NCBI RefSeq assembly: GCF_020497125.1
Contig: NC_059072.1
Location: 309,584,781 to 309,648,780, forward strand
Length of the DNA stretch: 64,000 bases
Direction: 5' to 3'
DNA from: Mauremys mutica
Taxonomy: Eukaryota; Chordata; Testudines; Geoemydidae
Shown here: positions 12,116-24,000 of the stretch, piece by piece
Layout: each line of letters starts with the position of its first letter
Numbering within the stretch: position 1 is the stretch's first letter
Notes under the pieces: model-generated
What the model was told of the DNA's origin: nothing
Database searches by the model: none
Seen by the model: only the letters and a program-made list of their open reading frames with translations
Program-made: the position numbers and the translations under genes

Positions 12116-12599
12116 GAATGAATGTACCGTATTGACAGGCTTGGCGCTGCTAAGTGTAACCACTAGAACATAACTCCCACCCACAGTAAGGGGCAACAGT
12201 TACTCCTGTCTAACAAATAGTGATCTAACCCACTAGCAAAGTATGTGCCACATCTACCTCTAAAGGCTGCACAACAAAGAAACTAATACTTACTCCTTCT
12301 GTTCAATTGGTAGCAGTCTGTGTTCAGATCCTCCTGATGGGGATGTGTGGTTCCATGTGACGGAATTTCTGATTTTATCCAGTTTTCTTTATGAAATAAT
12401 AATTTATTTGACTTCCCCAGAGGGAAAATATCCTTTAAAACAAGTGTTACAGTTTTAAAACATCGTAATTGGTCAGTTATGAGTGACACACAACAAAACA
12501 GATGGGTCACATTTCAGCCACTTATCACACATGAATGGTTGTTACTCATAAGCAGGCTTGAAGGCTGAGAGGTGTGATGGGAATGGCTAGAGTCACAAA

Positions 12600-13305
12600 A
12601 GGATGAAGACATCTAACTGCCTCTTAGGTGCATAAGTCCAACATTTAGATGCCACTGACATTCTGAAAACCCCTGTTCAGCTGCTGCCTCACCCTCTAGG
12701 CTCCTAAATCCCCCTAGGTGTCTACATTTCTGCTGGAAGATATGGGCAAAACTGACCAAATTCTGATGCTACCTCACAGCTAATAAGCTGCTCTGAGCCC
12801 TCCTTCATGCTTAAGCCCCAGCAGGATTCTCAAACTCTGTGTTCCCCCACCTATCTCACCTGTGGTACCTGCTCCTGTAGGCATGGTCAAAAGGTGACTG
12901 GGATGAGTAGGTCCACACAGGGAATGTATGAGTCACAGTCTAGTGGTTAGGCTGCTCACCTGAGAGGTAGAAGACTTGGGTTTAAATCCTCTTCTTCCTG
13001 ATTTGGAACAGGGATTTGAACTCAGCTCTCCCATATCCCTGGGGAGTACCCTAGCCAATGGGCTATAGCATCACTCTTTCTTTGGTCTAAGGATATATAA
13101 ACAGGTTTGCCACATCCCAGGTGATTGCTCTACCCACTTGGCTTTTGGGTATAATGAGGCAGCAGCTCTATTTCTGTGGGTTTTTTTATGAGAGAGGGAC
13201 AACCTGGCTTAGGTGCCTAACTCCAGGAGAAGGTTTATGGCTGAGAAACCTGAGAGGAGATAGGTGTTTACGGCCCTGATCAATGGGAATTAGACACCTA
13301 ACTAC
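12600..13305 (+). repeat. mosaic dispersed repeat with facing tRNA-like halves, copy 1
   Basis: Related text occurs near 41.7-42.4 kb and 44.7-45.7 kb. At 12931-12990 there is a tRNA-like half (TAGTGGTTAGG with B-box-like GGGTTTAAATCC at 12978). It is followed at 13011-13065 by a second half on the opposite strand (GGGATTTGAACTC ... CCTAGCCAATGGGCTA). The two 3' sides face each other across about 20 bases. Similar sequence resumes at 14930, after the inserted fold-back element, and runs to about 15060. Confidence 0.6.
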
Positions 13306-13729
13306 TAGGGCTGTCAAGCAATTAAAAAAATTAAACGCGATTAATCGCGATTAATCACACTGTTAATAATAGAATACCATTTATTTAAATATTTTTTGAT
13401 GTCTTCTACATTTTTCAAATATATTGATTTCAATTACAACACAGAATACAAAGTATACAGTGCTCACTTCATATTTATTTTTTGATTACAAGTATTTGCA
13501 CTTTAAAAAAACAAGAAATAGTATTTTTCAATTCACCTAATACAAGTACCATAATGCCATCTCTTTATCATGAAAGTTGAACTTACAAATGTAGAATTAT
13601 GTGTAAAAAAAAAAAAAAAACTGCATTCAAAAATAAAACGTAAAATTTTAGAACCTGCAAGTCCACTCAGTCCTACTTCTTGTACAGCCAATCGCTCAGA
13701 CAAACAAGTTTGTTTACATTTGCAGGAGA

Positions 13730-14071
13730 TCAATCTGCCTGCTTCTTGTTTACAATGTCACCTGAAAGTGAGAACAGGCGTTCTCGTGGCACTGTGGTAG
13801 TCGGTGTCACAAGATATTTACGTGCCAGATACACTAAAGATTCACATGTCCCTTCATGCTTCAACCACCATTCCAGGGGACATGCGTCCATGCCGATGAT
13901 GGATTCTGCTCGATAACAATCCAAAGCAGTGCAGACCAATGCATGTTCATTTTCATTATCTGAGTCAGATGCCACCAGCAGAAGGTTGATTTTCTTTTTT
14001 GGTGGTTCAGGTTCTGTAGTTTCCACATCGGAGTGTTGGTCTTTTAAGACTTCTGAAAGCAAGCTCCACAC
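13730..14071 (-). pseudogene. hAT transposase C-terminal fragment, left arm
   Basis: The 113-residue open frame contains the hATC dimerisation motif: CPLEWWLKHEG, then LARKYL, VPRERLFS and GDIVNKK. This is the segment that pairs transposase subunits and completes the catalytic fold in hAT transposases. An acidic serine/aspartate stretch (ASDSDNENEH) precedes it. The N-terminal BED finger and the catalytic aspartates are absent, so no active enzyme can be made. Upstream minus-strand sequence to about 14280 keeps traces of further transposase sequence. Confidence 0.85.
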
Positions 14072-14291
14072 CTTGTCCCCCTCAGATTTTGGAAGGCACT
14101 TCTGATTCTTAAACCTTAAATCTCACATTGGTACCTTCACATTTTGTCAAATCTGCAGTGAAAGTGTTCTTAAAATGAACATGTCATCATCCGAGACTGC
14201 TACAACAAGAAATATATGGCAAAATGCGCGGTTTAAACAGAACAGGGGACATACAATTCTGCCTTATGAAGTTCAGTTAGAAATTTAATTA

Positions 14292-14540
14292 ATGCTTATT
14301 TTTTTAATGAGCGTCATCAGCATGGGAGCATGTCCTCTGGAATGGTGGCTGAAGCATGAAGGGGCATATGGATGTTCAGCATATCTGGCATGTAAATACC
14401 TTGCAATGACAGCTACAAAAGTGCCATGCGAACGCCTGTTCTTAGTTTCAGGTGACATTATAAATAAGAAGAGGACAGTATTATCTCCCTTAAATGTAAA
14501 CAAACTTGTTTGTCTTAGCGATTGGCTGCACAAGAAGTAG
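14292..14540 (+). pseudogene. hAT transposase C-terminal fragment, right arm
   Basis: This is the second copy of the same domain, in the opposite orientation: CPLEWWLKHEGAYG, then KYLAMTATKVPCERLF, GDIINKK and LSPLNVNKLVCLSDWL. It is about as long as the left-arm domain and extends further C-terminally because the frame stays open. Similarity to the left arm begins only near 14305. The two copies differ by several substitutions, so the duplication is not very recent or the arms have not been homogenised. Confidence 0.85.
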
Positions 14541-15075
14541 GACTGAGTGGACTTGCAGGCTCTGAAGTTTTACATTGTTTTGTTTTTGAGTTCAGTCACG
14601 TAACAAAAAAAAATCTACATTTGTAAGTTTCACTTTCACGACAGGAGATTGCACTACAGTACATGTCTGAGGTGAATTTAAAAATACTATCTTTTGTTTA
14701 GCATTTTTACAGTGCAAATATTTGTAATAAAAATATATACTTTGATTTCAATTGCAACACAGAATACAATATATATATGAAAATGTAGAAAAACATCCAA
14801 AATATTTAATAAATTTCAATTTGTATTCTATTATTTAACAGTGCAATAAAAACTGCGATTAATCACTATTAATTTTTTTGAGTTAATCACATGAGTTAAC
14901 TGCGATTAGTTGACAGCCCTACTAACTACCTTTGTGGATCTGGGCCCTAAGCCTCACCTCTTTCCTCTGCATTTCTGTCTTGGCTCATTTAAGTGGCTCC
15001 CCATTCAGCATGCTGACTTCTAAGAATCCTTTTCTTAGGTGCCTAACTCTCCCCATCCAATGCATGGGAAGCCAG

Positions 15076-15436
15076 GATGAGTTATTACACTGATTGAATC
15101 TATTTCCCCATGTTAAGTATCCTCACACCTCTTGTCAACTGTCTGAAATGGGCCTTCTTGATTATCACTACCAACGTTTTTTTTTCTCCTGATGATAATT
15201 GCTCATCTTAATTAATTAGCCTCTTAGAGTTGATGTGGCTACTCCCACTTTTTCATGTTCTGTATGTGTGTGTGTATATATATAGCTCCTTACTATATGT
15301 TCCATTCTATGCATCTGAAGGAGTGGGCTGTAGCCCACGAAAGCTTATGCTCAAATAAATGTTAGTCTCTAAGGTGCCACAAGTACTCCTGTTCTTTTTG
15401 CAGATACAGACTAACATGGCTGCTACTCTGTAACTG
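15076..15436 (+). mobile_element. Penelope-like element 3' fragment
   Basis: The segment has the order common in turtle Penelope-like repeats: an AT-rich leader, then TCCATTCTATGCATC, a hairpin core, TTAGTCTCTAAGGTGCCACA, and a tail ending CAGACTAACATGGCTGCTAC. The hairpin at 15323-15338 is GTGGGC-TGTA-GCCCAC, followed by GAAA at 15339. The core before it reads CTGAAGG instead of a CTGANGA consensus. No coding part remains. Confidence 0.75.
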
Positions 15437-15835
15437 GGTGGCAGGGTATCCAGGCACTGGGTGTTGCAACACCTACGTTTTCTTTGTGAATCCAGCCCTT
15501 AGTGAAACAGTGGCCATCTTCCCTGATGGTAGTTGATGGCGTTAGTGCTATCTGAATTATTGGGAGATGGCAGCCATCTTTACTAGGGGCAGGCTTCCTT
15601 TTTACATGGTAAAACTAGTGAAATGGCAGCCAGCTTCCTTAAGAGAAATCTCATCCCTGTAGGAATGGTTTTTGAGGTTCTCAGAAGCATGGCTTTAGTA
15701 TCAAGGTTTATATGTAATTTGTCAAAATGCTAGAAATCATGCCAGTATCTCTACAGCAACTGAGCTAAAATGAGAAATGAAGCAAGGTTTTTGCTTCTGG
15801 CTGTTTGATGTGGCTGCATCAGGAGCTCTTTAATG

Positions 15836-17600
15836 AGCTGAAAATCCAAAAAGGAAGCTTACAAAAAGTGGAAACATGGAGAGATTGTTAAGGATAAGTT
15901 CAAAAGAATGACCAAGCATGAAAGGACTAAATCAGAAAGGCGAAGGCACAAAATTAGTTGCACCTAGCAAGAGTATAAAAGGCAATAATAATAGGTTCTA
16001 TAAATATATGAAGGGCAACAGAATAACAAAGGAAAGTATAAATCCACCATTTAGTGGGGAAGGAGAACTAATGATAGACAACACCAAGAAAGCAGAAGTG
16101 TTTAATGGCTACTTTGTCAGTCTTCACTTAAAAAATTAACTGTGGATGGCTGCTTAATACAATTGGTATTAACAGCAAAGAGGAGGGAACAGGTTGAATA
16201 CATTTAACATATCAAAATATCCTTTAAGTCAACAGGGCCTGACAAAATTCAATCTTGGTTACTCAAAGAAGTAGCTGAAAGCAATCTTAGAACCCTTAGC
16301 GATTATCTTTGAGAGCTCATGCAGGAAGAGTGAGGTCCCAAAAAATTGCAGAAGAGGAAATATAGTATTTATCTTTAAAAAGGGAGAACAAAGAAGACCT
16401 GGATAATAACATACTAGTCAACCTAACTTCAATTCCTGGAAAGATGCTGGGACACATTATTAAACAATCAATTTGTTAGCACCTAAAGGATAATACAGTG
16501 ATAAGGAATAGGCAACATGGATTTGTCAAGAACAAATCATACCAACCCAACCTAATTTCCTTCTTTGATTGGGTTACTGGAGGGGAGGGGGGTATCTTGA
16601 TTTTAGTAAGTCTTTAGACAGTGTCCCATATAATATGCTCATAAGCTAATTAAGGAAATGTAAAGATGAAATTACTAGAAGATGGGTGCAAAACTGATTG
16701 TAAAACCATACTCAAAGAGTAGTTAGCAATGTTTCACTGAGAGGACATGTCTAGTGGGATCCCACAGGGGTTAGTCCTGGGTCCAGTACTGTTCAATATT
16801 TTCAGTAATGCCTTGGATAATGGAGTGGAGAGAATGCTTATAAAATTCACAGATGACACCAAGCTGGGTGAGGTTGCCAGCCTTTTGGAGGACAGGATCG
16901 GAATTCAGATGACCTTGATAAATTGGAGAATTGGTCTGAAATCAATAAGATGACATTCAATGAAGACAAGTGCAAAGTACTACACATAGGAAAACAATCA
17001 AACGCACAAATACAAAATGGGAAATAACTGGCTAGGCAGTAGTACTGCAGAAAAGGATCTGCAGGTTATAGTGGACCACAAATTGAATCTGAGCCAACAC
17101 TGTGATGCAGTTGCAAAAAAGGCTAATATCAGTTTGGGCTGTATTAACAAGAATGTCGTCTGTAAGACTCAGGAGGAAATTGTCCAGCTCTACTCTGCAT
17201 TGGTGAGGTGTCAGATGGAATATTGTGTCCAGTTTTGAGTGTCTCCTTTTAAGGATATGGACAAACTGGAAAGAGTCCAGAGGAGAACCACAAAAATGAT
17301 ATAAGGAAAAGATATGGAAAACCTGACCTATAAAGAAAGGTTAAAACAACTGGACATGTTTAGTTTTGAGGAAAAAAGAACAAGGAGGAACTGATAATTT
17401 TCAAACATGGGAAGAGCTGTTATAAAGAGGATGGTGATCAATTGTTCTTCTTGCCCAATGACGGTAGGACAAGATGCAGATTTTAAAAATAATTGCTCTA
17501 GTCAGAGACTTCAACAAGCAGATGTTTGGAATATGCAGCAGAATCCGGGCAGTATTCTGGCTATTAGATTAATGAGGAGAAATTGTTATGTTGGCAGTTT
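15836..17600 (+). mobile_element. CR1-like non-LTR retrotransposon, decayed ORF2
   Basis: Several frames together give a 5'-truncated LINE ORF2. First comes the pre-RT region (KGNRITKESINPP, EVFNGYF). The RT core follows at about 16747-16870 (SGIPQGLVLGPVLFNIFSN, then KFTDDTKLG, where the usual FADD box is FTDD). Next is the thumb at about 17017-17238 (AEKDLQVIVDHKLNLSQ, AKKANISLGCINK, LYSALVRCQMEYCVQF), then ERVQRRTTKMI. Many stops and frameshifts separate the pieces, so it is dead. The 3' boundary is approximate and no tail repeat or target duplication was found. Confidence 0.85.
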
Positions 17601-18214
17601 GACCCAGTGATACATAGAGAAGTATTTTGAAAAATGGATCAGAACAAATATAAACCCTATTTGTGTGTGGTGAAGAGAGAGAGCGCATTAGAAATTTTGG
17701 GGAATTATGTGAAGTGTGATAACTCTATTAGAAGTACTAAAGAACTGATGCCTGATGATTGTAAGTGAGAGTTCTTGGTTATTTATATTGTTCCTGGGTA
17801 GAGCTGCTGGGCTCCATCACTCATCTATTTAATCTCTTACAAAACTGCATGTATATTTTGCGTTCGGTACGTGCCAAGAATGTTTGGTGTATCTACACTT
17901 GATCTATAAAACTATGGATTATATACTTATGTGATCCTCGGTGAATAAATACATTTGTAGATTGGTTAAGATTAACTAAGTGGCCTGATTTGAAAAATAC
18001 TTTCCAAGATAAAGTAGGCCGGGAAAGAACCTAGTGGTAAAATTAGTAAGGTAATGCTCCCTGGATTCAATACAAAGAGATTTCCTAATGAAATTCCAAT
18101 CAGATACTGGTGATAATGCTTATCCAATTGGCAAATCTCATTTGGTAGATTTCAGTTTTCACATCTAACTGGCACCTCAGAAAATTCATATCATGCTTCT
18201 ATAACCCACACACC
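17600..18214. other. intergenic, nothing recognised
   Basis: This AT-rich stretch lies between the LINE remnant and the next repeat. I see no coding or element signature. Confidence 0.5.
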
Positions 18215-18362
18215 TCCTGGGTCTGGTGCTCTGTCCCGTCTAGTGGCACCGCGACCACTTAGAGAGAGAGATTAATGAGTCTGTTCTACAGCCTTAGCTA
18301 ATAGTCATGCAGTAGAGGCACATGCATTTAGCTCCAGAGATCCCAGATTTGGTCCTGTCCGC
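18215..18362 (+). repeat. dispersed repeat with tRNA-like end, family X, copy 2
   Basis: This matches the minus strand of 9930-10078 over about 145 bp, sharing CTGTCCCGTCTAGTGG, GACCACTTAG, TTAATGAGTCTG, CAGCCTTAGCTAA and CATGCATTTAGCTCCAGAG. The B-box-like region here has decayed to CCCAGATTTGGTCC. Confidence 0.55.
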
Positions 18363-18700
18363 CGACAAGCAGGGTCTGGAGGAGATTGGCCGATGGGGTC
18401 TCCTGTGACTGTGGGGCCTATTTCCGATCCTCTGTCTGTTCATGCATCCGGGCAGAGTTCCTCCTTGATGCCTTTGAGGAGCAGTGGGCGCTGTCCGACG
18501 TTCTCTGCTCAGTGTCCCAGTCAGGTTCCCTTTGTTTGACCCTTGACCGCACTCCTGTTCCTGTTATTTCATTAGTTGTCCCCCGGAATCATTTGGTTTC
18601 CAGGCCCAGTGGATCCCCCCCCTTAGGCTGTGGTGAGGTCCTTTAGCAGTGGGTGGGTGGAGGATCCCAATAGGACAAGCAGGGTCTGTCGGCGTTACAC
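18363..18700. other. GC-rich segment flanked by a 15-bp direct repeat
   Basis: GACAAGCAGGGTCTG occurs at 18364-18378 and exactly again at 18674-18688, bracketing 295 GC-rich bases inside AT-rich surroundings. An 86-codon frame at 18386-18646 fills most of it but shows no motif I know. It could be an inserted retro-copy with its target duplication, or part of family X. Confidence 0.45.
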
Positions 18701-20709
18701 TTACATAATTGAATAGCAATAACAAAGTCCCGACCAGACTTTTTGGAGTCTCTGGCACTTCTCTCTTTTCGGGATAAAAACTCGGCTTCCAGAAGAGTGA
18801 GAGGTTTTTTTTTTGTTTTTTTGTTTTTTGTTTTTAGACCATCTTAATTTCCTTTGACACCCCTCCTACCTAATGAACCTCTAACAGTGTTGTCACTCGG
18901 ACTATGCTTGCTGTGCACTAGATCTCATTTTCAGAGAATGCCAGCCTTCAGCACAACAGTCTAGTGGTATGTGGCCAGGTGCAGCAAGTTATAGTTTCCC
19001 ATCTAATGACCAGTTCAAACATAGTTTTGCGGTAAGGCGTGATCATGCCCGCAACACATGATACTTGGACTAGGTCATTGTTGGGATATTTTGCTCTGTT
19101 TTATTAAACTGTCCTCAATTTGAACTGGCTGGTTAGAGCAATAAAACTCAGCACCTGTGAGAAGTATATCAGATGCTGAGGGGACCTTTGTGCTTAGGTT
19201 AAGCCTGATATCTTGGGTCTGGGATTTACAGCCTTGGAGAGTTGAAGCTATAATACTGCATTTGTTGGAAAAAATCAAGCTGCTAAATCCATTAACGCTC
19301 CAGTTTTAAGGTATCAAATTCAGCATTTTTTTTTTTAGTTTCCAGCCCAATTCATTTCCAACAGAAATACATTTTTAAAGAATCCGCGTAGTTTTCCTAC
19401 AGAGTCTGTGGCTATAATACCTACTTCGTAGAAGGGTTTGGAAGCTTAATTAATTTGTTTGTTAGACATTTGTAAGGAGCTTTGAGATTTTTGGATGAAA
19501 GGCACAATGTATGTGCAAATTATTATTACAAAGGCCCTCTTATTTAAAATGCCAACGTTTTCCCTCTCCTCTCTGTGAAGACAATGGAGAGTAGGTCTGT
19601 TTGGTACAAGTTTTTCAGACAGGAGAACTGAAGGAACCGATCAGCCAATTGATGAGATTTTTTTTTCAGAAGTTAAACTTACAAACGTAGTGCGTGTTTG
19701 CCAGTCAGGAATTTTGGGTTCAGCCTGCCCTGTGCCTGTGAGCAGTGAAAGGAAAAAACTGGTTGAAAACATCATGTAATGACTTAGCTCAGCTGATCAC
19801 AAGCTACAATTTTCTGTCACCAGGAGGTACAGAAAGCAGCCAAAAGTCTTCTGTTCCTAGCAACTTTTCTTAGTAACACTGTCCTATGCCTGTGGGGGCT
19901 TTTATGTGGCAGCTCAGCCACTTGTTAGTGGATTGGATTCTTGGCTGGCGGCTGCTCTTAGATGATATAATGGTGATCCAAGTTCTTTGAGTTATGTGGT
20001 ATATTGCACAATATATTTCATGCAGTCGTTTGAAAATAATCATGTAATCTCTTTAGGGTACTTCTGTTTTTTCATACCTTTTAAACCACATCGTCATTCC
20101 TTGGGACTCTTACTGCTTCAGTATCTGATTCCTAAAGTGTTTTGGAGACAGGATAAACTTACATTTGTCTTCTGGTCAGCCATGGAACTTTAATAGCCTT
20201 TAGACTAGTTTTAGAATGCTGAGGTGCAATTCTGTGGCATTTCAACCCAGGTGAAACAATCAGATTGTTTACAATAGTGACAGTGAATGTTTCCTTCCAT
20301 AGAGTCATGTTAAGACAAGTAAAATAGCCTATCTAACTTCTCTTTCTCGTTCTCCTTCAGTTTCTTACCGAGATGGAATCTCGAGAGCTGAGAAGTAAGT
20401 AACCTGAGTGAGTGTTGTTTGTATAGATTAAAAAAAACCATTCCTGGTAAGTATCCTTTTTAAAATCTCAGTTTTACCAGGAGCATGGACAAATTTCTCA
20501 GAAACGCCAGCAAGACCTTATCTCCCTCTGGTTGTACCTTTTCTAGCTAGTGAGTGTAGAACATCGATGCTTCTGAAGCTTTTTGAATAGTTTCCCAAAG
20601 ATACTTCTTGGAATCAGCCTGTGCAGCTCATAAAACTCCATTATGAGGCAGAGTGTCGTCACTTCACAGGTAAGACAGTGTAAATAAATAGTAAATAAAT
20701 TCTCTAGTG
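18700..20709. other. intergenic, nothing recognised
   Basis: The stretch is AT-rich with an oligo-T tract at 18810-18835. No coding signature or bounded element was seen. Confidence 0.5.
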
Positions 20710-21058
20710 CAGTGATTCTCTCCCCCCCCCCACATTTTGATTTAAATTTTTTTGTGGACCCCCAAGCTCCCCTCTCCACCCCTTCCCCTAAGGCTCCACC
20801 CCCACCCCACCTCTTCCTGCCCTCACTCCACCCTGCCCCTCCTTTCCCTGCCTCTTTCCACCCCCTGCCCCGAGTGCGCCTTGTCCCTGCTCTTCCCTCT
20901 CCCTCCCAGTGCCTCCTGCACACCTCTGAGCAGCAATTCCCTTGTGTGCAGGAGGCGCTGGGAGGGAGGGGGAGGAGTTGAACAGCAGGGCCCACGGACC
21001 CCCTGGAGTACCCTCACAGACGCCCAGGGGTCCGCGGACACCAGTTTGAGAAATGTTG
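20710..21058. mobile_element. hAT-type MITE with C-rich core
   Basis: The 349-bp element starts CAGTGATTCTC and ends GTTTGAGAAATGTTG (imperfect inverted ends). It is flanked by CTCTAGTG (20702-20709) and CCCTAGTG (21059-21066), an 8-bp target duplication with one mismatch. The core is very C-rich with GAGGCGCTGGGAGGGAGGGG, shared with 44450-44700. The open frames at 20543-21069 on both strands come from its base bias. Confidence 0.8.
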
Positions 21059-21066
21059 CCCTAGTG

Positions 21067-24000
21067 TAAATAAAACCTATCCCTTTGTCTTTCAGTGTAA
21101 GTCAAGAAACTCAAAAGTATTTGCAGTTGCAGATCTCTTGCTGGAATATTGTTAGGCTGAAGTGAGTGCTGCTAGCTTATCAAGCAGGCCAAGCGCTTGT
21201 TTCCAATGTACCAGGTTGAAGCATTCACACATTGCTGCTCAAGTTCCAGCATATGCAAGGAAGAATTTGAAAGGTTGCTTTACTTCTGTTTCTACCCGAT
21301 ATGGTATTGCCTCCTCTGTAGAATAGCAAATGCACAAAGATCCACAATATACAGTATAAATAAATGTATTATCAGTATGTGCAGAATTAAAGATACATTA
21401 CCAGAAACCTAGCCAAGTGTATTGAGGCAGTTCTGCTTTTAATACCTCTAGGAACTGTCTTTTCAGAATGAGTGAAGGTCATTCATGAAGGCACAGTTAA
21501 AGGGGAAAGAGAATTGGTGTGGGGGGGAGATCCAGCCCTATTAACTGTGAAAAACAATGTTCTGATTGTAGCTACTCTGTATATGGCAGACTATGGTTCC
21601 TGTAAACTTAAGCATTTGTGAATCTGTTAGAGCATCTTAGTTTAAATCTAACTCATTTCCCATATCTCACAGAATTGCCTCTTCTAATGTAGAAAATGTA
21701 GCCTTTAGCCATAAACTCTTGACCCGCAAACCCACTGAAAAGGATTCTGCTCTTCTGAGAACTGGAACTTGAATATTGACAAAACGTTGTTCACCTGGAT
21801 GGCTATGAGGATAAATAAGTTTGGCAAAAGCTTAACATTTACGTGGCTTTTTTTGGTGTCATTAACTCATGGAACTAAAATTTGTTTAGAATGTTTGCTT
21901 TTGACACCCCTGGGACTTAGACGATGAGCTCTGAAGAGGAAGGAGTAAAGTATAACATTAGCTCCCTGCAGCAGGTGGACACTGCACAAATCAAGCCGCC
22001 TTATCTGAGACTAGCCATGAGAGGCATCAGGCAGGGCAAAGGTTTTGAAGTGTGCTGCTGTCTGTTGTAAGAAATGAGGCAGACCAGAACATATTGCTAG
22101 ATGTTTAGAGAAGTAAGGAAGATGGCATCTAAAATTTCAGTGATCCGTTTCAGCTAGGTACAACCATTGCCACAGGCCAGACAGTAGGAGCAGAGGGACT
22201 CATCAGTATTAGTGAATTAATGCAGTTGATAGGCTGTCTTACAGTCAAAGCCTTTGCAAAGGAGGTTAATGCTGTTATAAATATTGGATGACCACTTGAA
22301 TGTTTTCACGATTAGAGTGTACCAGGACACAGTACTTTCAGAGACAAAGGAGGAAGGCTAAGGACCTATCTGACGGTCTGATTGTGAAGGCACAATAGCT
22401 ACCTAAATGAAAATATCCTTCTAAGGATATTTCATGCTGGAAGTGGAGTTCTTGTGTGGGAGGAAATGGATATTATCCGGTGGAAGCTATTGCCAAGATC
22501 CTTCCATTATTCACAGGATCAACATACTCTGAGCTCTGGGGAGAGGCACTTCAGCAAACAGGGTTGTAGTCCAGGAGTTATTTCACTATCAGCCTCTGGC
22601 ACAATGGGTCATTCAGAAGACTTCAGGAGACTGTGAATGGAATATTCACTGTCCAGTACTGTGTTGGGAACTACTGGGGCACTCTACCAGGGAAGTTTGA
22701 TGTCTGTGAGAATAGAAGCCAGGACTAAGGTCTGGAACACCCTCCCACCTACAACAGGTTGCTTTATAAATTGGGTGTTTGAAGCCTGGGCCTTTGAGGA
22801 TGTAGCCGTTGAAAGTGGTTATCAATCCCATGCATGAATTTAGCAGCATAACAGCCCTGTTTAGCGCCCTGTGAAGAGAAGCAGTTCAGAGATTTCAAGA
22901 GAGCACAAACACTAACAAGAGAACTCCTTGCTGTACCCTCGTGATGACTTTAACAATGGAGACACCTTCCCCTCCCCCTCCCCCTCCCCCCCCAATCAAT
23001 GTGCAGTTTAGAAACTCTCCTCAGCTCTCCAACTCAGGAGACTCCTAGGCAGGAGAACTTTAGAAAGTGGCTAAAAACAGGAGACAATGGGCCAAAATAG
23101 AATGTGTGATAGGTCTGAGTAGATTTAGTGGACCAAAGAATTTGGTTCGTAAACTGTGTCAACATTTGACAGCTAGCAATAGGGACCTCTGGAGAGGGAA
23201 AATAAGGATGTCTTGAAGACTTATTCTTTTTAAAAAAGAGGTTAGGAATTGATGTAATTTTTGGAGCGAGAAAGTGAAAAGAGTCACTCCCCCTTCCCCC
23301 CCCCACTAAAAATCCAGGCTAGCTGGAGGGTATGAGGCAATGTTGTGAATTTCTGTGTGTGTGGTGTGTGTCTGCTTGTAGAGTAGAAGTAACAGGAAGC
23401 AAGGCTTTTAGAGCTTCTGCCAGAAAACCTCAAAGCTTTTGATGGTATTTTAAATGTCAAGTATATTTAAAAAATGAGGAAAGTAGCAGACTTTGTTCCG
23501 GGGAAGACAATAGAGACTTGATGGTATTACAGGAAGTCATGTGTGAAAATTACATAGAAGTTCGTGGTATAATACCCTGTAAAAAGCGAGTTCCTACCCC
23601 TTTAACTCACACCTCCTTAGGCGCATATTCCAAGGCACATAATAAAGAGTGTGTCATTCTGGTTAAATTGCAGAGTTTAGCATTGCTATTTAAAAAGCAC
23701 TAAAAAAGAGTCCTTTTCTAAAAGCCTATGGCAGGATCTTCCACATGGCAAAGGTCTTTTTTTTTTTTTTTTTTTTATTAAGGCCGAACTTGTGCTTACT
23801 TGTGTGCACTTCACTTTGATTTACAATAAAATCAAGAAAGCTGGTGGGACAAGCCCATCATATCTAGCCTGGAAGATTCTCTGCACACTGGAGAACTAGT
23901 GAATGTGAAATAGCTATAGGTCCTATGCAGCAGGTGTACCAACAATTTCTTATCTGTGCACCTTTTGTGGCATTAGATATACTTCAAAATAAGCAAGCAA

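Larger units (their letters stand above)
13306..14921. mobile_element. hAT fold-back element (inverted pair of hAT 3' ends)
   Basis: The element is bounded by TAGGGCTGTCAA and TTGACAGCCCTA, and flanked by a perfect 8-bp duplication CTAACTAC at 13298-13305 and 14922-14929. Both halves derive from the same end of a hAT transposon: 13306 to ~13905 reads on the minus strand and ~14305-14921 on the plus strand, as a diverged inverted repeat of about 600 bp. A centre of roughly 400 bp carries further transposase sequence from the left copy. Each arm holds one hAT C-terminal dimerisation domain. It inserted into the mosaic repeat at 12600-15060. Confidence 0.85.

Noticed and set aside
20543..21069. 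Overlapping frames up to 150 codons on both strands
   Set aside because: They are produced by the C-rich core of the hAT MITE (20710-21058). Proline/glycine/arginine-rich composition without domains.
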